This document shows, piece by piece, positions 54,219 to 63,955 of a DNA stretch of 64,000 bases. Both the position numbers and the translations under genes were made by a program. The stretch's first letter is position 1, and each line of letters begins with the position of its first letter. Origin of the DNA: Blastococcus tunisiensis (GTDB lineage Bacteria > Actinomycetota > Actinomycetes > Mycobacteriales > Geodermatophilaceae); assembly GCF_900112815.1 (NCBI RefSeq), contig NZ_FOND01000002.1, positions 1-64,000 of the forward strand, read 5' to 3'. The notes beneath the pieces were generated by a model. The model was not told where the DNA came from, did not search any database, and saw only the letters and a list, made by a program, of their open reading frames with translations.

Positions 54219-55083
54219 TGCGGCCTCCTTCGGTGCGCGCGAGCTCGGCGGCGTCGGTCTCGACGACCTCGTCCCCGAGGTAGGCCTCGGTCACCTTGGG
54301 GTCGGCCTGGACCTCGGCCGGGGTGCCCGCAGCGATCTGCTCACCGGAGTCGAGGACGGTGATCTGGTCGCAGACCCGCATGACCAGGTCCATGTGGTGC
54401 TCGACCAGCAGCACGCTCATCCGGGCGGACAGCGTGCGGATCAGCTCCCCGAGCTCGTGCATCTCGTCCTCGGCCAGGCCGGACGCCGGCTCGTCGAGGA
54501 GCAGCAGGTCGGGGTCGGCGACGAGGGCGCGGGCCAGGGCGACGCGCTTCTGCACCGGGTAGGGGAGGCTGCCCGGGTAGCGGCCGGCGTAGCTCTCCGC
54601 GCCCAGCTCCGCCAGCGCCCGCTGCGCGCGCTCGCGCAGCAGCCGGTCGTCCTTGTCCGCGGTGGGCAGCGCCAGCAGGGCGGAGAAGAAGCCCGCCCGT
54701 GCGTGCCGGTGGGCGCCGACCATCACGTTCTCCAGCACCGTCATGCCGGCGAACAGCCCCACCCCCTGCAGCGTGCGGGAGATCCCCAGCGTGCTCAGCT
54801 GGCTGGGCCTGAGCCGGCGGAGCTCGTCGCCGCGCCAGGTGATCCGGCCGGCCGAGGGGCGGACCAGCCCGCAGGCGACGTTGAACAGCGTCGTCTTGCC
54901 GGCGCCGTTCGGTCCGATGAGGCCGTGCACCTGGCCGGGCTCCACGGTGAGCGAGACGTCGCTGAGCGCGGAGACGCCGCCGAAGGCCACGCTGATCCCG
55001 CTCATCTCGAGCCGTGCGGTGGGCGTTCTGTCCTGAGAAGGCTGGCTGCCGGAGTGCGGGGGCGGCTGCGCCAAGGGGCCCAC
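54211..55083 (-). CDS. livG: ABC transporter ATP-binding protein, LivG type
   Basis: About 290 residues from a GTG at 55083 (a TTG at 55074 is also possible; GAGGAG lies just ahead). Walker A IGPNGAGKTTLFNVACG, LPYPVQKRVALARAL in place of the common LSGGQ signature, Walker B LLLLDEPASGL, and LVEHHMDLVM with the switch His. The signature PYPVQKR is a divergent but known type in this family. It pairs with LivF to drive uptake. First gene of the operon, divergent from the regulator at 55262. Confidence 0.88.
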   Translation of the reverse strand: MGPLAQPPPHSGSQPSQDRTPTARLEMSGISVAFGGVSALSDVSLTVEPGQVHGLIGPNGAGKTTLFNVACGLVRPSAGRITWRGDELRRLRPSQLSTLGISRTLQGVGLFAGMTVLENVMVGAHRHARAGFFSALLALPTADKDDRLLRERAQRALAELGAESYAGRYPGSLPYPVQKRVALARALVADPDLLLLDEPASGLAEDEMHELGELIRTLSARMSVLLVEHHMDLVMRVCDQITVLDSGEQIAAGTPAEVQADPKVTEAYLGDEVVETDAAELARTEGGRNA

Positions 55084-55261
55084 TGCTCCTCTTCGTCGGG
55101 GAGGGGTCGTCGACCGACCGGAGGACCGGACGGCGACGATTGGGTCACGAGTACGTCCCGCTGAGCCTGCCGGGTCGTGTCGGTCGTCACAATGGGCTGA
55201 CCGCACAGTGATCGCCGGTACGTGTTGTGCTGGGTGCGGCGCGTTCCGAGGAGGTGGTCGA

Positions 55262-56482
55262 GTGCAGCCGTTCCGGCCCGAGGTGGCGGCCCGGCTGGCC
55301 GAGCTGGCCCCGCTGCTCCTCGATCAGCTCGACCCCATGACCGACCGGATGCTCGACGTCCTGCACCGCACGGAGCCGGTCTACCGGGACCTGCGCGGCC
55401 GCGACGAGGAGGAGATGCGGGCCAGCACCCGCGCCAACCTCGAGCGCGGCCTGCACGCGCTGATCGGCGCGGCCTCCGGCGACGCGCGCACCTCGCTGCG
55501 CGACGCCCGCGAGGTGGGGCGCCGGCGGGCCGCGCTCGGCATCCCGTTGGAGGCGGTGCTGCGCGCCTACCGGCTGGGCGGCCAGGTCATCTGGGAGGCG
55601 CTGCTCGACGTCTCGCGGCGCAGCACCCGCGAGCACGACACGCTGCTGCTCGAGGTCGCCGGCTCGGTGTGGCGGACGAACGACGCCGAGTGTGCCGCGG
55701 TCGCCGAGGGCTACCGCGAGGAGCAGCGGCGGATCGCGGGGGTGGACGACGGCGCCCGCCAGCAGGTCCTCGACGGGCTGCTGGAGGGCCGGGGTGGCGA
55801 CCCGGCGTTCGTGCGGACGGCGTCGGAGCTGCTGTCCATGCCGTTGGACGGCCGGCTCGTGGTGGTCGTGGCGCTGCCCGAGCCGGACGGCACCGCGTCC
55901 CTGGACTCGCCGACGGCGGCGCTGCTCAAGCGCGGCATCCGCTCCGTGTGGGGGCAGCGCAACGGCAGCCAGGTCGGCGTCGTGGCGCTGGGGACCCTGC
56001 CCGGGGGTGAGGTGCTGAGCTGGCTGCGGTCGAGGGCCGGCGGGCCGGTCGGCGTCTCGGCCGTCGTCGAGGGGGCTGCGGCGGCCGGCTCGGCCTACCG
56101 GCTGGCCGAGACCGCGGCCCGGACCCTGCCGGCCGGCAGCGCCCGCGTGGTCACGATCGACGAGCGGCTGCCCGAGGCGCTGCTGAGCAACTCGCCGGAG
56201 ATCAGCTCACGGCTGGTCGGGCAGTCCCTCGGCGGGCTGCTGGAGCTGCCGGCGGACGAGCGGGAGGTCCTGCTGGACACCCTCGCGGCGTTCCTGTCGT
56301 CCGACGGGTCGCCCACGAAGGCCGCCGACGAGCTGTACTGCCACCGCAACACGGTGATGCACCGGCTGCGGCGGATCGAGTCGGTGACCGGCCGCAAGGT
56401 CACCGACCCCCGGTCCCGGCTGCTCTGGCAGCTCGCCCTGCTGGGCACCGAGCACCGCCGGCTCGCCCGCCGCTCCGCCTGA
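55262..56482 (+). CDS. PucR/CdaR-family transcription regulator
   Basis: 406 residues from the GTG at 55262 with GAGGAGG eight bases before. N-terminal RsbRD-like helical domain (about 1-160), a GGDEF-related middle region (about 180-300), and a C-terminal PucR helix-turn-helix (about 340-395): LLDTLAAFLSSDGSPTKAADELYCHRNTVMHRLRRIESVTG. Such proteins activate catabolic or uptake genes in response to metabolites. Its position opposite livG suggests it controls the importer. Confidence 0.85.
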   Translation: MQPFRPEVAARLAELAPLLLDQLDPMTDRMLDVLHRTEPVYRDLRGRDEEEMRASTRANLERGLHALIGAASGDARTSLRDAREVGRRRAALGIPLEAVLRAYRLGGQVIWEALLDVSRRSTREHDTLLLEVAGSVWRTNDAECAAVAEGYREEQRRIAGVDDGARQQVLDGLLEGRGGDPAFVRTASELLSMPLDGRLVVVVALPEPDGTASLDSPTAALLKRGIRSVWGQRNGSQVGVVALGTLPGGEVLSWLRSRAGGPVGVSAVVEGAAAAGSAYRLAETAARTLPAGSARVVTIDERLPEALLSNSPEISSRLVGQSLGGLLELPADEREVLLDTLAAFLSSDGSPTKAADELYCHRNTVMHRLRRIESVTGRKVTDPRSRLLWQLALLGTEHRRLARRSA

Positions 56483-56491
56483 AGAGGGCCT

Positions 56492-56572
56492 TGTTCCGGT
56501 CTGCCCTCGGCGCCTCTGCAGGGGCCCGCGGCGAGCGTGCGAGGCGTGGGGGGCAGAGGTGTCCTCTTACTG
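56492..56572 (-). repeat. Dispersed repeat, copy E2, between convergent genes
   Basis: On the minus strand GAGGACACCTC, CCTCGCACGCTCGCCGCGGGCC, CTGCAGAGG and GGGCAGACCGGAAC, closing with GGGCCCTCTTC. The ends (AAGAGGAC and the distal CCTCTTC) suggest a long imperfect stem. It fills the gap between the PucR-type gene and the DUF2630 gene. Confidence 0.6.
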
Positions 56573-56800
56573 GAGATAGCTCTCCACGGTGGACTCGGGG
56601 CGCACCTCGGCCTCGTCGGGGTCCTCGTCGTACTGCCGCTTGGCCCGCCGCTGACGCAGCAGGTCCCAGGCCTGGTCCAGGTGCGCCTCGAGCTCCTGCA
56701 TGCGGGCGCGCTGCTCGTCGGTGTGCTCGGTGCCCTCGCGGAGCTTGTGCTCCTCCTCGACCAGCTCGTGGATGCGGCTCATGATGTCCTTCTCGTCCAT
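56567..56800 (-). CDS. DUF2630-family small protein
   Basis: 77 residues, highly charged and helical: MDEKDIMSRIHELVEEEHKL, RARMQELEAHLDQAWDLLRQRRAKR. The pattern DQAWDLLRQRRA is the DUF2630 core, common in actinobacteria and without known function; a short coiled coil is likely. ATG at 56800. Confidence 0.85.
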   Translation of the reverse strand: MDEKDIMSRIHELVEEEHKLREGTEHTDEQRARMQELEAHLDQAWDLLRQRRAKRQYDEDPDEAEVRPESTVESYLQ

Positions 56801-56844
56801 GCCGACACCCTGCCCGTCGCGGCACGCCCGAAACAGGGGGCGGC

Positions 56845-57840
56845 TCACGCCGGGCCGGGGACCCCGCCGTCCGGCACCGCGTCGTCCGGCAGCCCGTCGT
56901 CCGGCAGCCGGCCCTCCACGAACGCCGCGAGCCGCCGGGTGACCGCGCCGCCGGCCCGGCCCAGTGCCAGCAGGGCGGCCCGGTCCAGGGGCACGCGCAC
57001 GGCCCGCCGTCCCCGCGGCCGGGTGGCGACGGCGTGGCCGTCGGCGACGAGTTCTGCCCACGGGCGGGCCAGCTGCTCCTGCACGCGGGCCAGCGCCGCC
57101 GCGGTGGGCCCGGCGTTGCCGTCCACCATCGCGCGGACGAAGGCCGGGTCGCTGCCGATGACGCGGGTGCCGTCGCGGAAGCTGCCGGCGGCCAGGGCGA
57201 GGGCGAGCGGACCGGCCCGCCCGGCGGCGGCGGCGAGCGCGGCGGCCAGCAGGTGGGGCACGTGGCTGACCGCCGCGACGGCGTCGTCGTGCTCGGCGGC
57301 CGTCACCGGCACGACCTCGGCGCCGGCGGCCAGAGCCACCTCGGCCACGCGCAGCCAGCGCGGCAGCTCGGTGCCGGGCTCCAGGCACAGCGCCCAGCGG
57401 GCGCCGGTGAACAGCCCGGCGTCGACGGCGGCGTGGCCGGAGCGCTCGGTGCCGCACATCGGGTGGCCGCCGACGTAGCGGCTACCGAGGGCGCGTCCCA
57501 GCTGCTCGAGCACCGGGCGCTTGACCGAGCCCAGGTCGGTGACGGTGGCGTCGGGATCGACGTCCAGGCCGTCCAGGGCGGTGGCCATCAGCGGCAGCGG
57601 CACGGCGAGGACGACGACGCCCGACAGCTCCCGGGTGATCCGCACGCCCCGGGCCGCGGCGGCGTCGCGGGCGGCGGGGTCGACGTCCCAGCCGGCGACG
57701 GGGCGGCCCGCGGCGACGAGCGCGGCGGCCAGGGACCCGCCCAGCTGGCCGAGCCCGACCACGCCCACCGGCGGCGCGGGCATGGCCGGCACGGGGAAAC
57801 GGGGGGTCGGCCCGGTACCGGGTCCAGCGGCATCGGCCAT
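56845..57840 (-). CDS. tyrA: Prephenate dehydrogenase
   Basis: 331 residues. NAD-binding VGVVGLGQLGGSLAAAL (about 25), DLGSVKRPV, GGHPMCGTERSGHAAVD (substrate and catalytic His region), TAAEHDDAVAAVSHVPHLLAAAL and FRDGTRVIGSDPAF. The enzyme oxidises and decarboxylates prephenate to 4-hydroxyphenylpyruvate for tyrosine. No ACT domain is seen. The start could also be the internal ATG at 57783. 4-Hydroxyphenylpyruvate is also the sort of acid A-T-TE enzymes use, an intriguing but loose link to 27345. Confidence 0.9.
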   Translation of the reverse strand: MADAAGPGTGPTPRFPVPAMPAPPVGVVGLGQLGGSLAAALVAAGRPVAGWDVDPAARDAAAARGVRITRELSGVVVLAVPLPLMATALDGLDVDPDATVTDLGSVKRPVLEQLGRALGSRYVGGHPMCGTERSGHAAVDAGLFTGARWALCLEPGTELPRWLRVAEVALAAGAEVVPVTAAEHDDAVAAVSHVPHLLAAALAAAAGRAGPLALALAAGSFRDGTRVIGSDPAFVRAMVDGNAGPTAAALARVQEQLARPWAELVADGHAVATRPRGRRAVRVPLDRAALLALGRAGGAVTRRLAAFVEGRLPDDGLPDDAVPDGGVPGPA

Positions 57841-57895
57841 GATCAGAGGTTATGGCCTCCGCCTCCGCCGTCCCCGCCGCCGTCCCCCCTCTGCC

Positions 57896-58558
57896 ATGAC
57901 GCCGCGCTCGTTCCTCCTCACCCCGGAGCTCGCCGACTACGTCCGCGCCTCCTCGGAACCGGCCGACCCCGTCGTCGCCGACCTCCTCGCCGAGACCGCG
58001 GCGCTGGCGGCGCGCGGCGAGGCGTCGCCGACCTACCAGATCGCGCCCGAGCAGGGCACGTTCATGCAGCTGCTCACCCGCGCCGTGGGGGCCCGCCGGG
58101 CGATCGAGATCGGGACGTTCACCGGCTACTCGGCGCTCTGCATCGCCCGCGGCCTGCCCGCCGACGGCTCGCTGCTCTGCCTGGACCGCGACGCCGGGTG
58201 GACGGGCATCGCCCGCCGCTACTGGGACCGCGCCGGTGTCGGGGACCGGATCGAGGTGCGGCTGGGCGAGGCGCTGCCGACGCTGCGGGAGCTGCCGGCC
58301 GGCCAGACCTTCGACCTGGCCTTCGTCGACGCCGACAAGAGCGGGTACGCCGACTACGTGGCGGAGCTGCACCCCCGGATGACCGACAACGGTGTGGTGC
58401 TGCTGGACAACACGCTGCGGGAGGGGCGCGTGCTCGATCCGCAGGACCGGGACGACGTCGCGCTCGCGGAGCTGAACGCCGCGCTGGCCGCCGATGCCCG
58501 GTGGGAGACGGTGCTGCTGCCGCTGGCCGACGGCCTGACCCTGCTGCGCAAGCGATGA
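57896..58558 (+). CDS. O-methyltransferase (Methyltransf_3 family)
   Basis: 220 residues. IEIGTFTGYSALCIARGLP (SAM motif I), CLDRD, FDLAFVDADKSGYADYV (metal-binding D-A-D-K) and VLLDNTLREGRVLDP match the cation-dependent caffeoyl-CoA-type group. Widespread actinobacterial member; substrate unknown. Stop overlaps the next start (ATGA). Confidence 0.88.
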   Translation: MTPRSFLLTPELADYVRASSEPADPVVADLLAETAALAARGEASPTYQIAPEQGTFMQLLTRAVGARRAIEIGTFTGYSALCIARGLPADGSLLCLDRDAGWTGIARRYWDRAGVGDRIEVRLGEALPTLRELPAGQTFDLAFVDADKSGYADYVAELHPRMTDNGVVLLDNTLREGRVLDPQDRDDVALAELNAALAADARWETVLLPLADGLTLLRKR

Positions 58559-59052
58559 GCGCCCCTGGGGTGCGGACCAGCTTCGCCGTCCGGGTCAGCC
58601 GGCCGGACGGGCGGTGGCGGGTGCAGCTGCTGGCGGAGGACGCCGGCGACGAGCTGCCGGTGCTCGAACGGGCGCTCGGCGAGCCCGGCGCCGACGGGTG
58701 GCCGCCGCCGTTCGTGGTGGTCGTGGACTCCCGGCTGTACTTCGTGGTGCTGCGGCACGGGCCGGGCGGCATGGTGCGGGCGCTGATCTCGGACGCGACC
58801 ATGCTCGAGTGGGTGCTGGCCGCCGAGGTGGTGGAGCGGTACGGCATCGGGGTGGACAGCGACGGCGCGTTCGACGACGACGAGTCCGGCTGGCCCGGAG
58901 GTGACCTGGACGTGTTCGCCGACGACGGGCTGCCGCACGACGAGCTGCGGGCGATCGTGACCGCCGACGACCTGTGGGCGGACGAGATGGTGGAGCGGAT
59001 CGCGCAGCGGCTGGGGTTCGCCGACGAGCTGGCCGCGGCGGTGGCCCCGTGA
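58555..59052 (+). CDS. tRNA adenosine deaminase-associated protein
   Basis: 165 residues, acidic. It has the conserved start FAVRVSRPDGRWRVQLL, VVVVDSRLYFVVLR, then DDLWADEMVERIAQRLGF. Proteins like this lie next to tadA across actinobacteria and carry that family name without a proven role. Here tadA is two genes downstream, agreeing with the assignment. Overlaps both neighbours by four bases. Confidence 0.8.
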   Translation: MSAPGVRTSFAVRVSRPDGRWRVQLLAEDAGDELPVLERALGEPGADGWPPPFVVVVDSRLYFVVLRHGPGGMVRALISDATMLEWVLAAEVVERYGIGVDSDGAFDDDESGWPGGDLDVFADDGLPHDELRAIVTADDLWADEMVERIAQRLGFADELAAAVAP

Positions 59053-59705
59053 CCGGCGGGCGGGTCTCGGCGGTGGTGTTCGACCTCGGCGGGGTGCTGA
59101 CCGAGAGCCCTCTGACCGCGTTCACCGCCTACGAGCGCGAGGTCGGCCTGCCCGAGGGGTTGATCGTGCGGCTGAACTCGACCGATCCCGACACCAATGC
59201 GTGGGCGCGGTTCGAGCGCAACGAGCTGGACGTCGCGGGGTTCTCCGCCGCGTTCGAGGCCGAGGCGCTGGCCGCGGGGCACCGCGTCGAGGCGGCCCGG
59301 GTGCTGGCGGCGCTGCGCGGGGAGCTGCGGCCGGCCATGGTGGCGGCGGTGCGCCGGCTGCGCGGGGCGGGGCTGCCGCTGGCGCTGCTGTCGAACAACG
59401 TGGCGCCGATGGAGCGCACCGGCCCCCTGGGTGACCTGCTGGGGTTGTTCGACGCGATCGTCGAGTCGTCGGTGGAGGGCGTGCGCAAGCCCGAACCCGA
59501 GATCTACCGGCGGGCGCTGACCCGGCTCTCCGACTCCGTGGGCCGGACCATCGGGGCGACCGACTGCGCTTACCTGGACGACCTGGGCATCAACCTCAAG
59601 CCCGCCCGGGCGCTCGGCTTCTCGACCATCAAGGTCGTCGACCCGGCCGCGGCGCTGACCGAGCTGTCCGAGCTCGTCGGCTTCCCGCTGGACGGGTCGG
59701 CATGA
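59049..59705 (+). CDS. HAD-family hydrolase
   Basis: 218 residues, GTG overlapping the previous stop. VVFDLGGVLTESP (nucleophile Asp with an unusual GGV type of loop), LLSNNVAP, VEGVRKPEPEIYRRAL and CAYLDDLGINLKPARALGF are the four HAD motifs. Resembles haloacid dehalogenase/epoxide hydrolase N-terminal-like phosphatases. Between the deaminase-associated gene and tadA; substrate unknown. Confidence 0.85.
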   Translation: MTGGRVSAVVFDLGGVLTESPLTAFTAYEREVGLPEGLIVRLNSTDPDTNAWARFERNELDVAGFSAAFEAEALAAGHRVEAARVLAALRGELRPAMVAAVRRLRGAGLPLALLSNNVAPMERTGPLGDLLGLFDAIVESSVEGVRKPEPEIYRRALTRLSDSVGRTIGATDCAYLDDLGINLKPARALGFSTIKVVDPAAALTELSELVGFPLDGSA

Positions 59706-59709
59706 GCCC

Positions 59710-59850
59710 GACGACTGCACGGATGAGGCCACCGGTGACGCAGTCGGCTCCTGCCCACAGGTGTGGGCAGGGGACGACTGCACGGATGAGGCCACCGGTG
59801 ACGCAGTCGGCTCTTGCCCACAGGTGTGGGCAGGGGACGACTGTGCGCGG
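59710..59850. repeat. Tandem 63-bp hairpin repeats, second family
   Basis: Units begin at 59710 and 59773, with a broken third at 59836. Each holds a hairpin CCTGCCCACA-GG-TGTGGGCAGG (59750-59771; one change in the second at 59813-59834) and a GACTGC/GCAGTC pair. The array lies between the HAD stop and the tadA start. Confidence 0.88.
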
Positions 59851-59859
59851 GGGGCGCCG

Positions 59860-60324
59860 GTGACCCCCGACACCGACGCGGCAATGGGCCGGGCGCTGGA
59901 GCTGGCCGCCGCCGCGCAGGAGTGGGGCGACACCCCGATCGGCGCCGTCGTCCTGGGGCCGGACGGCGCGGTGCTGGCCGAGGCCGCCAACGAGCGGGAG
60001 AAGCGCGGCGACCCCACCGCACACGCCGAGGTGCTGGCGCTCCGTGCGGCGGCCCGGGTGCACGGCGACGGCTGGCGGCTGACCGGCTGCACGCTCGTGG
60101 TCACCCTCGAGCCGTGCACGATGTGCGCCGGCGCGAGCGTGCTGGCGCGGGTGGACCGGGTGGTCTACGGCGCCGAGGACCCGAAGGCGGGGGCCGCCGG
60201 ATCGCTGTGGGACGTCGTCCGGGACCGGCGGCTGAACCACCGGCCGGAGGTCACCGCGGGGATCCGGGCCGAGGAGTCCGCCACGCTGCTACGTGCGTTC
60301 TTCCGCGCGCAGCGGGGCCTGTAG
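59860..60324 (+). CDS. tadA: tRNA-adenosine(34) deaminase
   Basis: 154 residues from the GTG at 59860. Zinc deaminase motifs TAHAEVLAL (His55, Glu57) and EPCTMCAGA (Cys86, Cys89), plus GAAGSLWDV and LLRAFF. Changes A34 to inosine in tRNA-Arg(ACG), which is encoded at 26030. The frame continues upstream through the tandem repeat but GTG 59860 gives normal length. Confidence 0.94.
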   Translation: MTPDTDAAMGRALELAAAAQEWGDTPIGAVVLGPDGAVLAEAANEREKRGDPTAHAEVLALRAAARVHGDGWRLTGCTLVVTLEPCTMCAGASVLARVDRVVYGAEDPKAGAAGSLWDVVRDRRLNHRPEVTAGIRAEESATLLRAFFRAQRGL

Positions 60325-60327
60325 TCT
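60322..60327 (+). promoter_or_regulatory. -10 element for tRNA-Ser(CGA), overlapping the tadA stop
   Basis: TAGTCT fits TANNNT; its first three bases are the tadA stop codon. Transcription would begin almost at the mature tRNA 5' end (60335). Confidence 0.4.
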
Positions 60328-60334
60328 CTTCGGC

Positions 60335-60420
60335 GGTGGCGTGTCCGAGCGGCCGAAGGAGCACGCCTCGAAAGCGTGTGAGGGCAACCCCCTCCGTGGG
60401 TTCAAATCCCACCGCCACCG
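60335..60420 (+). tRNA. tRNA-Ser (anticodon CGA)
   Basis: Acceptor arms GGTGGCG (60335-60341) and CGCCACC (60413-60419), discriminator G. Anticodon loop CTCGAAA gives CGA, with long variable arm and GTTCAAATC T-loop. The next three bases are CCA (60421-60423), so the 3' end may be encoded, unlike the other tRNAs here. Confidence 0.95.
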
Positions 60421-60427
60421 CCATGCA

Positions 60428-60488
60428 GGACGACGACGGCGGCGCCCGCCCGGGTTCCGGACCCCGGCGGGCGCCGCCGTCGTCGTCC
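60428..60488. terminator. Very strong bidirectional terminator
   Basis: Arms 60428-60450 and 60466-60488 pair perfectly over 23 bp around a 15-base loop, between tRNA-Ser and the end of the convergent kinase gene. Confidence 0.85.
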
Positions 60489-60492
60489 CGGC

Positions 60493-62229
<1,737 letters not shown>

Positions 62230-62258
62230 GGGCGCTGCGGTCGGCGGGAGTGGCGCGG

Positions 62259-62618
62259 TCAGACCGCGGAGGGGACCCCGAACCGGCGCACGTACTCCTC
62301 CTGGGCGCCGGCCGGCAGGGCGTCGTAGAGCTCGCCGAGCTCGGCGTGCACCTCGGGGGAGAGGTCGTCGAAGATCTGCTTCCAGGTGGGCGGCTCGTCG
62401 TAGCTGCGGGTCAGCAGCAGCTCCCAGGCCTGCGACTGGCGGTCCCGCTTGCCGCGCTCGGCGAGGAACTCCGAGAGGTAGGCGTCCTTCGCGGCCGACT
62501 TCTCGGCGGCGGTGGCGCCCGCCGGCAGGTCGGCGGTGTCGTCGCCCTTGAGGACGCCGACGATGGCGTCGACCACTTCCGGCCGAACCTCACCCGGTGC
62601 GCTGCCCGTCTCGCTCAT
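62259..62618 (-). CDS. Small soluble protein of unknown function
   Basis: 119 residues from the ATG at 62618 with GGGAGGAGG upstream. Mostly helical and acidic: EVVDAIVGVLKGDDTADLP, YLSEFLAERGKRDRQ, WELLLTRSYDEPPTWKQIF, YVRRFGVP. I do not recognise it. It lies 29 bases upstream of the kinase gene on the same strand, so they may be co-transcribed and it could be a partner or substrate. Confidence 0.65.
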   Translation of the reverse strand: MSETGSAPGEVRPEVVDAIVGVLKGDDTADLPAGATAAEKSAAKDAYLSEFLAERGKRDRQSQAWELLLTRSYDEPPTWKQIFDDLSPEVHAELGELYDALPAGAQEEYVRRFGVPSAV

Positions 62619-62811
62619 GTCGCTGCCTCCTCCCACTCGCCCGTGCGCGGGTCCTCGTCCCGCACCTCGGAGCCTTCCCTCGCGGCTGGACGACCAACCG
62701 CTGCGGGTGCAGGATGCCGCACCGCGGTCGCGTCGTCGCGCCGGGCGGTCCCCGGAGACGGCACGACGTCCCGGCCGCCGACCGTGCCGTCACCCTCCGG
62801 ACGGCGCCCGG

Positions 62812-62817
62812 TAGCAT
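62812..62817 (+). promoter_or_regulatory. -10 element for tRNA-Ser(GGA)
   Basis: TAGCAT, a TANNNT match, 13 bases ahead of the tRNA. Confidence 0.4.
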
Positions 62818-62829
62818 CGCCGGTGCACT

Positions 62830-62914
62830 GGAGGATTCGCCTAGTGGCCTATGGCGCTCGCTTGGAAAGCGGGTTGGGGGCAACCCCTCGGGAGTTCGAA
62901 TCTCCCATCCTCCG
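62830..62914 (+). tRNA. tRNA-Ser (anticodon GGA)
   Basis: Acceptor arms GGAGGAT (62830-62836) and ATCCTCC (62907-62913), discriminator G. Anticodon loop CTTGGAAA region presents GGA; long variable arm (GGGGGCAACCCC) and GTTCGAATC T-loop. CCA not encoded. The 3' two-thirds is antisense to the end of the EamA gene. Confidence 0.95.
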
Positions 62915-63817
62915 CAGGTAGAGCCCCGCGACGGCGGCGAGCACGAGCACGCCCCCGGCCAGCGCGCCGGGGGAGAGCCGTTCGCCCAGGAACGCCGTCG
63001 CCAGCGCGGTAGCGGTCAGCGGCTCGAGCAGCGTCACGATCCCGGCCACCGCGCCCGGGACGCTGCGCAGGCCGGTGAAGAACAGCCCGTAGGCCAGCGC
63101 GCTCGGCACCGCGCCCAGGTAGAGCAGCACGCCGAGGGCCACCGGCTCCGTGGTGAAGCGCAGCCCCGCCGCCAGGGCGACCGGCGTGAGCAGCAGGGCT
63201 CCGCCGGCGAAGCCGACCAGCGTCACCGGGACCCCGCCCGGCACGCCGCCGCCGGCCAGCGTGACGACGGCGTAGCCGAGCGCCGACCCGACGGCGAGCA
63301 GCGCCCCCAGCAGCACCGTCGTCCCGCTGTCGGCACCGGCGGAGATGCCCACCAGCAGGACGAGCCCGACCAGGGCGACGACGAGGGCCACGAGCGTCGC
63401 CCGCTCCGGCCGGCCGTGGCCGAGGACGGTGCCGCCGACCGCGATGAGCAGCGGGGCCAGCCCGAGGGCGACCAGGGTCGCGATGCTGACCCCCGCCGAG
63501 GCGACGGCCGCGAAGTAGGCCAGCTGGTAGGCGGCCAGACCGGCGGCGACGAGGACCAGCCGGACGGCGACCGGTCGGGACACCGCGGGGACGGTGCCGG
63601 CCCGCCGGCGGCGGGTGAGCGCGAACCCGGCGGTCAGCACCACGGCGCCGATGGCCATGCGGTGCCAGGCGATGTCGAGCGGCCCGAGGTCGGTGCGCTC
63701 GGCGACGACCGCGCCGCTGAGGCCGGCCGTGCCCCAGCACAGCGCGGCCAGGACGACGAGCAGGAAGCCGCGCGGGGAGGCGGCAGGGAGGACGGGGGCG
63801 GTGGCGGGGGAGGACAT
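62849..63817 (-). CDS. EamA/DMT-family transporter; tail overlaps a tRNA antisense
   Basis: 322 residues from the ATG at 63817. Ten membrane helices in two EamA repeats (LVVLAALCWGTAGLSGAVV at the start; YLGAVPSALAYGLFFTGLRSV and LLEPLTATALATAFLGERLS in the second), typical of metabolite exporters. The last 21 residues (after GLYLR) are translated from the complement of tRNA-Ser(GGA) and cannot be family-conserved. The original stop may have been lost, or the overlap tolerated. Confidence 0.82.
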   Translation of the reverse strand: MSSPATAPVLPAASPRGFLLVVLAALCWGTAGLSGAVVAERTDLGPLDIAWHRMAIGAVVLTAGFALTRRRRAGTVPAVSRPVAVRLVLVAAGLAAYQLAYFAAVASAGVSIATLVALGLAPLLIAVGGTVLGHGRPERATLVALVVALVGLVLLVGISAGADSGTTVLLGALLAVGSALGYAVVTLAGGGVPGGVPVTLVGFAGGALLLTPVALAAGLRFTTEPVALGVLLYLGAVPSALAYGLFFTGLRSVPGAVAGIVTLLEPLTATALATAFLGERLSPGALAGGVLVLAAVAGLYLRRMGDSNSRGVAPNPLSKRAP

Positions 63818-63925
63818 GACGCTCCGAGGAGGTGTGCCGGACGGGGACACGGGACCGGAGCGCGGCACGGCGACGCGGCAGGCCGGTGGCCTGCGGCGGA
63901 AGGGGTCAGCCCCCGGCGCTCCGGG

Positions 63926-63955
63926 TCAGGAGCGGGGAGGGGGCCTGCGCGTCAT
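63926..63955 (-). CDS. Possible nine-codon leader peptide upstream of the EamA gene
   Basis: ATG at 63955 reads MTRRPPPRS then TGA, about 110 bases before the EamA start. Between them are an inverted repeat CCGGAGCGC/GCGCTCCGG (63855-63863 and 63916-63924) and a hairpin GCAGGCC-GGT-GGCCTGC (63878-63894). Leader ORF plus nested structures resembles an attenuator. There is little ribosome-binding signal and the peptide is very short. Confidence 0.25.
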   Translation of the reverse strand: MTRRPPPRS

